From assembly GCF_009650095.1 (NCBI RefSeq), contig NZ_CP045915.1:1612001-1676000 (forward strand): a stretch of DNA of 64,000 nt. The letters are read 5' to 3'. A program made the translations under genes and the position numbers. Below, one piece after another: positions 57,627 through 64,000 of this stretch (position 1 is its first letter; each line of letters opens with the position of its first letter). The notes under the pieces are model-generated. The model was not told the origin of the DNA. It saw only the letters and a list, made by a program, of their open reading frames with translations, and did no database searches. Source of the stretch: Gracilibacillus salitolerans. Its GTDB lineage: Bacteria > Bacillota > Bacilli > Bacillales > Amphibacillaceae.

Positions 57627-58444
57627 CAGGTGAGAAATTAATGGGCCGTCTCAGTTTGAATCAAATCACAACGGAACAATGGAATCTTCAGGAAGCGGTA
57701 GAAGGTTGTGTACGTCATGATGTACCTTGGATCTCGGTTTGGCGTCATAAAATCGAGGAAATCGGTTTGAAAAAATCGAAGCAACTGATCAAAGATGCTG
57801 GTTTACAAGTGTCCAGTGTCTGTCGTGGTGGTATGTTTCCGGCTGCTACTGCAAAAGAAAGAGCAGAAAGAATTGATGACAATAAACGAGCAGTAGAAGA
57901 AGCAGCAGAATTAGGTACGGATACATTAGTATTAGTTTGTGGACCAAGTGCCGATAAAGATATTGATACGGCAAGAGAACAAGTTGCAGAGGGGATTGAC
58001 ACATTAGTCCCTTTTGCCAAAGATTATGGCGTGAAACTTGCTATTGAACCATTGCATCCAATGTTTGCCGCAGATAGATCCGTTATTAACACGATGAACC
58101 AAGCAACTACTATCGCTGAAAAATATCATCCAAGTGAAGTAGGTGTCATTGTTGATGTCTATCATGTTTGGTGGGATCCAAATCTTTATGTGGAGATCGA
58201 GAGGGCAAAAGACAGAATTTTAGGATTTCATGTGTCTGATTGGAAAGTGCCTATGGATGATATGTTTAAAGGCCGTTTTATGATGGGAGACGGTGTAATC
58301 GAAATCAACAGAATGAGAAAAGCAGTAGAAAAAGCAGGTTATCACGGTCCAATAGAGGTAGAAATCATTAATCAATCATTATGGGATCGTGACGGGAATG
58401 ACGTATTGCAAGAGGTCAAACAAAGCTTTGCAAAACATGTATAA
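57623..58444 (+). CDS. Sugar phosphate isomerase/epimerase-family TIM barrel
   Basis: 273 residues of the AP endonuclease 2-like TIM-barrel family. The four metal ligands can be followed: E in LAIEPLHP, D in VIVDVYHVWWDP, H in GFHVSDWKVP and E in IEVEIINQS. Members are isomerases, epimerases, dehydratases or, in several recently described pathways, lyases or hydratases of 3-keto-glycosides. AGGAGGGT precedes the ATG, which overlaps the DUF993 stop. A hairpin follows before the GH43-like gene. Confidence 0.87.
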   Translation: MTGEKLMGRLSLNQITTEQWNLQEAVEGCVRHDVPWISVWRHKIEEIGLKKSKQLIKDAGLQVSSVCRGGMFPAATAKERAERIDDNKRAVEEAAELGTDTLVLVCGPSADKDIDTAREQVAEGIDTLVPFAKDYGVKLAIEPLHPMFAADRSVINTMNQATTIAEKYHPSEVGVIVDVYHVWWDPNLYVEIERAKDRILGFHVSDWKVPMDDMFKGRFMMGDGVIEINRMRKAVEKAGYHGPIEVEIINQSLWDRDGNDVLQEVKQSFAKHV

Positions 58445-58463
58445 AAGCGGATAAGGATGGGGC

Positions 58464-58496
58464 GAAGGAGTGTATCTTTTAGAGGTACACTCCTTC
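58464..58496 (+). terminator. Hairpin between the isomerase and GH43-like genes
   Basis: Perfect 11-bp stem GAAGGAGTGTA / TACACTCCTTC with an 11-nt loop, but only a weak T tail; it may only partly reduce read-through. Confidence 0.55.
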
Positions 58497-58525
58497 ATTG
58501 TAAAATGAAACGGAGGGTGCAGTAG

Positions 58526-59452
58526 ATGAATTCGAAAAAAGTTACAGCACCATTATTTAGAGACCCGATTTATGATGGTGCTGCCGACCCGACTGTGATT
58601 TGGAATCATGTGGAAAAAGAATGGTGGATGGTCTATATGAACCGAAGAGCAACAAGCCGGCGAATGGATGTATCCTGGGTTCATGGGACAGATTTAGGCA
58701 TCGCAACTTCAAAGGAGGGCAATCAATGGCTATATTGCGGAATTATCGAAGATTTAGACATCGAAAAAGGGCGCAATACATTTTGGGCACCTGAAATTAT
58801 TTATCATGAGGGCATTTATCATATGTATGTTAGCTATATTAAAGGTGTACCAGATAGTTGGTCTGGTCATAAACGACATATATTACACTATACAAGTGAT
58901 AATTTGTGGAATTGGATCTACCAAAGCACATTGTCATTAAGTTCTGGGTATGTGATTGATGCAGCTGTACACAAGTTGCCGAATGGAAAATGGCGAATGT
59001 GGTATAAAGATGAGCAGAATCATAGCCACACATATGCCGCTGATAGTGATGATTTATATCATTGGGAATCAGTAGGTCCGGTGATTATCGGATTCCCGCA
59101 CGAAGGAGCTAATGTGTTTTTTTGGCAGGAACAATATTGGTTAATTATTGATGAATGGAGTGGACAAGGCGTATATCAATCAAAAGATTGCGTGAATTGG
59201 CAGAGGAACAGTAAAATTTTAGATAAAGATGGGATTCGAAAAGATGATCAAGGAGTTGGTCTCCACGCGGATGTATTAGTCGTTAATGATAAAGCATATA
59301 TTTTTTATTTTACGCATCCTGACCGTGCGAAAGGTTACGGAAAGGATTCTTATTTATCGAAACGTTCCTCGATCCAGGTAGCTGAATTAGAGATCGAAAA
59401 TGGCATACTTACCTGTCACCGGGATAAAAACCTAATATTACATTTGTCCTAA
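58526..59452 (+). CDS. GH43-like five-bladed propeller glycosidase, cytoplasmic
   Basis: 308 residues without a signal peptide. The layout fits a GH43-type (clan F/GH32-like) propeller: the base candidate Asp in GAADPTVIW (about 20-28), a middle Asp in YVIDAAVHKLPNG, and an acid candidate Glu in FPHEGANVF. Several WAPEIIYHEGIYHMY-type blade motifs repeat. Because it is intracellular and follows the dehydrogenase-DUF993-isomerase genes, it may free the sugar that they process. GGAGGG precedes the ATG. Confidence 0.78.
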   Translation: MNSKKVTAPLFRDPIYDGAADPTVIWNHVEKEWWMVYMNRRATSRRMDVSWVHGTDLGIATSKEGNQWLYCGIIEDLDIEKGRNTFWAPEIIYHEGIYHMYVSYIKGVPDSWSGHKRHILHYTSDNLWNWIYQSTLSLSSGYVIDAAVHKLPNGKWRMWYKDEQNHSHTYAADSDDLYHWESVGPVIIGFPHEGANVFFWQEQYWLIIDEWSGQGVYQSKDCVNWQRNSKILDKDGIRKDDQGVGLHADVLVVNDKAYIFYFTHPDRAKGYGKDSYLSKRSSIQVAELEIENGILTCHRDKNLILHLS

Positions 59453-59547
59453 AATCAAATTGTAATGATTAATTCTCATGGATATGATTAGATTTATTTA
59501 CATTTTTATCATTCAATGGTAATTTAGTAATATGAATGACGTAATGT

Positions 59548-60000
59548 TTGGAGGGGAGAGACCTGAGAAACAATCAAGATTCGATGGCCGTATACATTAC
59601 AATTGCACTAGGGATTACTTTATTAATTGGTGTAGGTTGGTTTATTAAAAGTTATTTTGATGGTAAAACAGTCTTTAACAACAATTCTATTCAGCAATAT
59701 GCTTATGATCTTCATCAGCCGAAAGCCTTAAGCTCGATGAATATATATTTACCTAAGAGGTTAGAAATATTAGCTCAAGATGATGATGACCAGGATGAAG
59801 ACGAAGAAGATGAAGAATTAGAAGATGAGGAAGAAATGGATGTAACAGTTGAACTAGAAAATGAAGAGGACCTATATGAAGGAACCGAACAAGTAGATTC
59901 CAGCAATAATAATAGTTACTATTATCAAAATAATAATGAAGGTTCCAGCAACAATAACAGTAGTAATGGTACAGTTCGTGACGATGTATATGGTGGATAA
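59548..60000 (+). CDS. Membrane-anchored acidic protein of unknown function
   Basis: Not recognised. Up to 150 residues: one N-terminal transmembrane helix (AVYITIALGITLLIGVGWFI), then a linker, a strongly acidic stretch of Asp/Glu (about 77-112) and an Asn/Ser-rich tail. The start is unclear: TTG at 59548 has no ribosome site; GGAGGGGAG at 59550-59558 points to CTG at 59563 or ATG at 59584, the latter giving 138 residues. The composition is of low complexity and suits an exported tail in a salt-tolerant species. A strong terminator follows. Confidence 0.55.
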   Translation: MEGRDLRNNQDSMAVYITIALGITLLIGVGWFIKSYFDGKTVFNNNSIQQYAYDLHQPKALSSMNIYLPKRLEILAQDDDDQDEDEEDEELEDEEEMDVTVELENEEDLYEGTEQVDSSNNNSYYYQNNNEGSSNNNSSNGTVRDDVYGG

Positions 60001-60007
60001 CTACATA

Positions 60008-60046
60008 AAAAAACAACAGCTTTCAAAACTGAAGCTGTTGTTTTTT
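60008..60046. terminator. Bidirectional terminator
   Basis: AAAAAACAACAGCTT pairs perfectly with AAGCTGTTGTTTTTT around a short loop; A and T runs flank it on both strands. Confidence 0.85.
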
Positions 60047-60138
60047 CGTATGCGACAAATAAGCATGAACTATTCGATACTCAAAAAGATTATTTATCAA
60101 AGTTCGCTAGAAAACTCATTACTTTAGTGATGAGAGGT

Positions 60139-61059
60139 TCATGTTGCCTGTGGATGGTTCTCGGAAACAATATCTATATCAGCTGCTCTCGCATTTGAAA
60201 TGACTTGTTCTCGGTTTTTACAGCCTGGTATAACCGTAGTCACTGCATCATGCTTTAAGCACCATGCAAGTGCCCAACTTGCCATATCTATCTCTTCAGG
60301 TACTTCATGGCGGGCAATTTCTTCAACGATTCTTAATAAGCGGTCTGTATTATCACGATCGTGTCTAGAGCGTACATCATTTTCCTCAAATGTAGAGCCT
60401 GGTTTATATTTACCACTTAAGTAGCCACTTGCTAAAGGAACTCTAGCAAGAACACCGAGATCTTGCTTGATGGCAGAAGGATATATTTTTTCCTCTGGAG
60501 CACGATCAAGACGGTTATATACTACTTGAATCGCTTCAGCCCCAACCTCTTTAGCTTTGTCAGTTTGATAGCTATCCTGATTTCCTGCTAATGAAATCGC
60601 TAAGTGTCTGATCTTACCGGCCTGTTTCTGTTTATCCAGCATAGTCCATAAATCATCATTGTTAAATTCTTCATCAGTACAGGAATGGGCCTGATAAACA
60701 TCAATGTACTCCGTTTTTAATGATCTTAAGGAGTCATCCAATTGTTTTAACACTTCATCAGCGGACCAATGACGGGTCCGTTCAAAATTACGATGGAAAT
60801 GGTGGCCGAATTTGGTTGCTACAAGCCAATCATCACGATTATTCCTACTTAAATAATCTCCGATAAATTGCTCAGAGAGATGATCACCATAACATTCAGC
60901 AGTATCGATCAGGTTGATTCCTTCATGTTTTGCCTGATCGAGAATCTGATCGACTTCTGCTTGAGTAAAGTCTTTTCCCCATTCACCACCGAATTGCCAT
61001 GTGCCTATCCCTACAACCGAAACATCTAAATCTGTTTTTCCGAGTCTGCGATATTTCAT
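60139..61059 (-). CDS. Aldo/keto reductase
   Basis: 306 residues of the aldo/keto reductase superfamily (NADPH-dependent carbonyl reductase TIM barrel). Catalytic tetrad members are visible: Asp and Tyr in DTAECYGDHLSE (about 49-60) and Lys in VATKFGHHFH; the NADP-binding end VIPGCKNREQVISNARA is typical. The ATG at 61059 follows GAGGTG. Single leftward gene; the substrate is unknown. Confidence 0.93.
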   Translation of the reverse strand: MKYRRLGKTDLDVSVVGIGTWQFGGEWGKDFTQAEVDQILDQAKHEGINLIDTAECYGDHLSEQFIGDYLSRNNRDDWLVATKFGHHFHRNFERTRHWSADEVLKQLDDSLRSLKTEYIDVYQAHSCTDEEFNNDDLWTMLDKQKQAGKIRHLAISLAGNQDSYQTDKAKEVGAEAIQVVYNRLDRAPEEKIYPSAIKQDLGVLARVPLASGYLSGKYKPGSTFEENDVRSRHDRDNTDRLLRIVEEIARHEVPEEIDMASWALAWCLKHDAVTTVIPGCKNREQVISNARAADIDIVSENHPQAT

Positions 61060-61305
61060 TCTCAGCACCTCATCTCTTTTTTGTTATAAATTTTAAGTTT
61101 ATTCCTTCGTATAGGAAGTCTGTATCATTAGCATAACCGAAAAAGGAGGCAATGTCACAAATTAGACACAAACAATTGACTGAATTGTGAAATAGTGAAC
61201 AATAGTATTGAATTAGTTTTTATACATGATATGATATAAGTGTAATAAAGATAACAAACACATTATCTAATGTGAAACGATGAACATTAAAAGGAGTGAA
61301 TAAAA

Positions 61306-61821
61306 ATGTTTTTAGAATTATTAAGGACTAATCGTTATGTCGCAGGTTTTCTAGCAATTATTCGAATTTATTTAGGGTACCATTGGATCACATCTGGTTG
61401 GGGTAAAATAACAGGAGGTTTTGATGCTTCTGGTTATCTACAAGGAGCAGTTGCTAAAGCGGGTGGTGACCATCCAGCGGTACAAGGTTGGTGGGCAGCA
61501 TTTCTCGAAAATGTGGCAATACCGGGAGCAAATGTCTTTAGTTTTCTAGTAATGTGGGGAGAGTTCTTAGTAGGGATAGCACTTATTCTAGGAATCTTCA
61601 CAAACTTTGCAGCATTGATGGGAATTGTAATGAACTTTGCTTTTGTATTCAGTGGAACAGTAAGCAGTAACCCGCAAATGATTTTATTAACAGCATTTTT
61701 GTTAGCAGCAGGTTTTAATGCAGGCAGATTTGGTTTAGATCGTTTTGTGATTCCGTTTATTCGTCGGGTGATAGAGAAAAGAAGAGGTCAAATGAAACAA
61801 GTGACAGCAGAAATACATTAA
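61306..61821 (+). CDS. DoxX-family membrane protein, copy 1
   Basis: 171 residues with four membrane helices and the DoxX pattern GYHWITSGWGKI (about 25-36) and GRFGLDRFVIPF near the C-terminus. DoxX-family proteins are linked to quinone or thiol redox in membranes, but the role in Bacillaceae is poorly defined. AAAAGGAGTG precedes the ATG. The next gene is a close paralogue 52 bp downstream, so a tandem duplication formed a two-gene operon. Confidence 0.85.
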   Translation: MFLELLRTNRYVAGFLAIIRIYLGYHWITSGWGKITGGFDASGYLQGAVAKAGGDHPAVQGWWAAFLENVAIPGANVFSFLVMWGEFLVGIALILGIFTNFAALMGIVMNFAFVFSGTVSSNPQMILLTAFLLAAGFNAGRFGLDRFVIPFIRRVIEKRRGQMKQVTAEIH

Positions 61822-61873
61822 CTTATAGTAAATTATGTGAAATACTGAACAAAAATAAAAGGAGCGGATGGAA

Positions 61874-62392
61874 ATGTTTGTATACTTATTAAGAAATAAT
61901 AAAGTAGTAGCAGGAATATTAGCTTTTATCAGAGTCTATTTAGGGTATCAATGGATGACAGCTGGTTGGGGTAAGATCACTGGTGGGGAATTTGATGCTG
62001 GTGGATTTTTACAAGGAGCTGTTGCAAATGCAAGTGGTGAGAATCCAACTGTTCAAGGCTGGTGGGCGGCATTTTTAGAAGCAGTTGCAATTCCTGGAGC
62101 CGATGTCTTTACATTCCTCGTAATGTGGGGAGAATTGCTAGTTGGTATCGCGCTTATCCTGGGTGTATTTACTAACTTTGCAGCATTAATGGGAATCATC
62201 ATGAACTTCGCATTCTTATTCAGTGGAACAATCAGCACAAATGGTCAAATGATTTTACTCACATTATTCTTACTTGTAGCAGGTTATAACGCAGGCAGAT
62301 TTGGATTAGACAGATATGTGATTCCATTCCTCAAAGAAAAAGTAACACACAAAAATGAAGAACGATTTGTAAAACAAGCAGAAGCACACTAA
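61874..62392 (+). CDS. DoxX-family membrane protein, copy 2
   Basis: 172 residues, by eye about three quarters identical to copy 1 over the whole length (GYQWMTAGWGKI, GRFGLDRYVIPF). The ATG at 61874 is chosen over 61868 because it gives the same nine-base spacing to AAGGAG as in copy 1. The ends differ most: the C-terminal tail here is KEKVTHKNEERFVKQAEAH. Followed by a terminator. Confidence 0.85.
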   Translation: MFVYLLRNNKVVAGILAFIRVYLGYQWMTAGWGKITGGEFDAGGFLQGAVANASGENPTVQGWWAAFLEAVAIPGADVFTFLVMWGELLVGIALILGVFTNFAALMGIIMNFAFLFSGTISTNGQMILLTLFLLVAGYNAGRFGLDRYVIPFLKEKVTHKNEERFVKQAEAH

Positions 62393-62394
62393 GT

Positions 62395-62429
62395 AAAAAC
62401 ACGCTCCTTAATGTGGAGTGTGTTTTTTT
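62395..62429 (+). terminator. Terminator of the DoxX pair
   Basis: AAAAACACGCTCC / GGAGTGTGTTTTTTT stem (one G-U) with a 7-nt loop directly after the stop codon. Confidence 0.85.
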
Positions 62430-62489
62430 GCTCTAAAAATATTAAAGAATAGCAAAAAATCTATAAACTGCGAAGTTATTCTTTATAGA

Positions 62490-62660
62490 TTTGCTTTCTT
62501 CCGTTCTAATTAGAGATGAGTGCAGTCATTCGCTCCGGCAGAATACTGCGCTTTCCGTGGGCTTGGCTTCAGCTAACTTTGTGAAGGAAAACACTTCACA
62601 AAGTGGATCTTCAGCTCTCGCTGTCCCACATGAGTCTCCGTATTCTGCCTCCGCTAATAG
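62490..62660. repeat. Dispersed MITE-like repeat, copy 2
   Basis: Same family as 31847-32050: CGCTCCGGCAGAATACTGCG (ends GGCAGAATAC at 62537-62546) and GTATTCTGCC at 62640-62649 as the inverted end, with CTTTCCGTGGGC inside. Small open frames across it are not genes. Confidence 0.6.
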
Positions 62661-62749
62661 TGACGTTCTGATTGCGGCAAGAAGCAATTCTTTGGAAATA
62701 TATTCAATGGATTTCCTCTTACTTAAGTAAAGAATTACACCAAGCTGCT

Positions 62750-62925
62750 GAAAAATGCGACAACCCTCGGGGACAAGCGCGAGCTGAAGATCCAAAGAGA
62801 CGAGCGTTCTTTGCTCGCGAGGAAGCTGAGACCGTGCCCTGGAAAGGGAGTATTTTTCCGCAGCGACGAATGAACACTCACCTTCAGAAGAATGGAATAA
62901 AGCCACAATAAACAGAACTTTCACT
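62750..62925. repeat. Dispersed MITE-like repeat, copy 3, inverted
   Basis: On the minus strand it reads GGCTTTATTCCATTCTTCTG, AATACTCCCTTTCC and GGGCACGGTCTCAG, close to copy 1. Together with copy 2 it forms a large inverted arrangement across 62490-62925. The rest of the 897-bp gap 62393-63289 holds the candidate small RNA. Confidence 0.55.
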
Positions 62926-63006
62926 AGTTCGCAGTTGTTATCTACTACAAATCAAAAAAACGAGTAGAATTGGCGATTTTGATAAAACAGTTAAGTCCTT
63001 GTAAAC

Positions 63007-63134
63007 AAAAAAAGGCACCCTATTTTCATAGGGTGCAAAGGGGGACAATCTATTTTGAATCAAAATACTGTACATGTATCCACACCTCAGAAAGATGTGA
63101 ACAGTATATGTACACAACAACTATTATTGTAACC
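63007..63134 (-). ncRNA. Candidate leftward small RNA, about 128 nt
   Basis: No protein gene fits, yet the minus strand carries a well-formed promoter (63141-63169), and about 100 bases later a clean terminator: GCACCCTAT / ATAGGGTGC (63015-63036, 4-nt loop) followed by CTTTTTTT. Between them an imperfect 20-bp hairpin can form (arms about 63068-63088 and 63094-63114; TGTACAT at one end, ATGTACA at the other). The predicted transcript runs from about 63134 to 63007. An open frame on this strand reads through the terminator and is not credible as a gene. Confidence 0.5.
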
Positions 63135-63168
63135 GATTTCATTATATAAAAATTAGTAAGCGATTACA
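63128..63168. promoter_or_regulatory. Two LacI/CcpA-like operators around the small-RNA promoter
   Basis: On the minus strand TGTAATCGCTTACT (63155-63168) overlaps the -35 box and TGAAATCGGTTACA (63128-63141) covers the start point. They match cre at 13 and 12 of 14 positions and resemble each other, centres 27 bp apart. Confidence 0.5.
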
Positions 63169-63169
63169 A
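63141..63169 (-). promoter_or_regulatory. Promoter of the candidate small RNA
   Basis: On the minus strand TTGTAA (63164-63169), a 17-bp spacer, and a perfect TATAAT (63141-63146). Confidence 0.6.
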
Positions 63170-63289
63170 TAGGTTTGTAGAACTATTTTATTTGTAAATA
63201 ATGTAAATAATAAAATTGATTATCGCGAATATGCTTAAATGAAGGCATTTTTAAAGGGTTATAATTTTAAGAAAAATTGGGTGATTCAA

Positions 63290-63775
63290 ATGAAAATTCG
63301 CCGTTATAATATTCGCAAAAACCGCCAAATAATAATTCTATTAGGATTGATCTTTTCATTAGCTTTAGTTGCGTTAGTTGTTTTTTCGATTATGCATTTC
63401 TTTTCTACAGAACGAGAAGTGGAAAAAGTAGCAGTACAGTTTTATGAATACGAACAGAATGGAGATTTCTCAAATTCCTGGGAGATGTTCCATTCGTCAA
63501 TGAAAAACAGGTTTGACAAAAGTGACTATATTCAAGATCGTGCCCATGTGTTTCTCGAACACTTTGGTGTTAAGACGTTTGACTTTACGTTAAGTGATCC
63601 GGTAAAAATAGAAAACTACAAATTAAACACAAACTTAGCGAACACTCAAACGGTTTACCGAATTGTGGTTACCTATATTTATCAGAGTAAATATGGTTAT
63701 TTAGAAATTGATCAACCTATTATTTTAACAGAAGAGGATCGAGAATGGAGAATTTTATGGGAATATGAAGAATGA
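63290..63775 (+). CDS. Membrane-anchored protein of unknown function, NTF2-like
   Basis: Not recognised with certainty. 161 residues from the ATG at 63290; an upstream ATG at 63239 would add 17 residues but lacks a ribosome site. A basic start is followed by one transmembrane helix (IIILLGLIFSLALVALVVF) and an extracellular domain of about 110 residues (VAVQFYEYEQNGDFSNSWEM, then strands ending EWRILWEYEE) that resembles NTF2-like/DUF4878-type sheets. Single gene. Confidence 0.65.
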   Translation: MKIRRYNIRKNRQIIILLGLIFSLALVALVVFSIMHFFSTEREVEKVAVQFYEYEQNGDFSNSWEMFHSSMKNRFDKSDYIQDRAHVFLEHFGVKTFDFTLSDPVKIENYKLNTNLANTQTVYRIVVTYIYQSKYGYLEIDQPIILTEEDREWRILWEYEE

Positions 63776-63788
63776 TCTATGTTGAATG

Positions 63789-63817
63789 TTGAAATTTTGT
63801 AATAATAAGCGTATAAT
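63789..63817 (+). promoter_or_regulatory. Promoter of the GntR gene
   Basis: TTGAAA (63789-63794), 17-bp spacer, TATAAT (63812-63817). A 10-bp palindrome ATACTAGTAT follows at 63828-63837 and may be an autoregulatory operator. Confidence 0.65.
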
Positions 63818-63852
63818 ATAAACTACCATACTAGTATAAAGAAGGTGTAGGA

Positions 63853-64000
63853 ATGGTCCCTCAAAGTCAAAGAACAAGAGGATCGTCACGAGATTATGTG
63901 TATAACACGATCAAAATGCAAATTATGAATGGGGAAATTGCCCCGGGAACAAAACTGTCTGAAAAGGAAATTTCAGATAAGCTAAATGTAAGCAGGACTC
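63853..64000 (+). CDS. GntR-family regulator, 5' end only
   Basis: The window ends after 49 codons. The visible part is the start of a GntR winged helix-turn-helix: YVYNTIKMQIMNGEIAPGTK followed by LSEKEISDKLNVSRT, which is typical of the FadR/VanR-like subfamily. The ATG follows GAAGGTG. The effector domain and target are outside the window. Confidence 0.85.
   Translation, partial: MVPQSQRTRGSSRDYVYNTIKMQIMNGEIAPGTKLSEKEISDKLNVSRT

Noticed and set aside
62526..62924. Minus-strand open frame of 132 codons
   Set aside because: It spans two inverted copies of an intergenic repeat and has no ribosome site or family resemblance.
62938..63120. Minus-strand 60-codon open frame as a peptide gene
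   Set aside because: It reads straight through the strong terminator at 63007-63036 and its sequence has no protein-like features; the region is better explained as a small RNA.

Overview
The window looks like the chromosome of a low-GC Gram-positive of the family Bacillaceae, probably a salt-tolerant, plant-polysaccharide-degrading genus such as Gracilibacillus or a relative. That is inference from AT-rich genes with strong AGGAGG-type ribosome sites, CcpA cre-like operators, a GlpP antiterminator, YesL/YesM/YesN-type regulators, very acidic secreted proteins and Bacillaceae-style dispersed intergenic repeats. No rRNA, tRNA, CRISPR, phage or complete insertion sequence was recognised.

Layout. 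(1) 1-2.1 kb: LysR regulator, acyl-CoA thioesterase, small unknown protein. (2) 2.4-24.6 kb: a large glycan-utilisation locus. Two very large secreted multidomain enzymes (GH59 fused to a GH43-like domain; a protein with two GH43-type domains) are followed by a LacI regulator, a cytoplasmic GH35 beta-galactosidase, a YesL-like protein, a sugar ABC importer without its own ATPase, a YesM/YesN two-component system, a heparinase II/III-fold protein and a broken DUF2264 gene. Galactosidases, arabinofuranosidase-like enzymes and a uronate-lyase-like protein together suggest an arabinogalactan-type substrate (inference). (3) 24.8-28 kb: leftward nitroreductase and an SsuABC/ThiXYZ-type ABC importer. 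(4) 28.3-29.4 kb: a graveyard of three broken genes. (5) 29.5-35.4 kb: leftward divergent PRPP synthetase paralogue, glycerate kinase, small membrane protein, PEP carboxylase. (6) 35.7-48.7 kb: GlpP, a TRAP transporter with a GH31 glucosidase, glpF-glpK-glpD behind a probable GlpP-controlled terminator, and PTS-type dihydroxyacetone kinase dhaK-dhaL-dhaM. (7) 49-59.5 kb: secreted GH30 xylanase-like enzyme, two AraC regulators, two Gfo/Idh/MocA dehydrogenases and a remnant of a third, then an operon of Gfo/Idh dehydrogenase, DUF993 aldolase-like protein, TIM-barrel isomerase/epimerase and cytoplasmic GH43-like protein, which looks like an oxidative route for an unusual sugar. (8) 59.5-64 kb: acidic membrane protein, aldo/keto reductase, tandem DoxX genes, a repeat-rich gap with a candidate leftward small RNA, a membrane-anchored unknown and the start of a GntR regulator.

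The least explained items are the DUF993 operon (55.3-59.5 kb), the candidate small RNA at 63.0-63.17 kb, the GH59-GH43 fusion with decayed surface-protein tails nearby (7.3 and 14.0-14.3 kb), the PRPP synthetase paralogue with an altered substrate loop, and several families of short mobile-like repeats. All functional calls come from reading motifs by eye; no database search was run.
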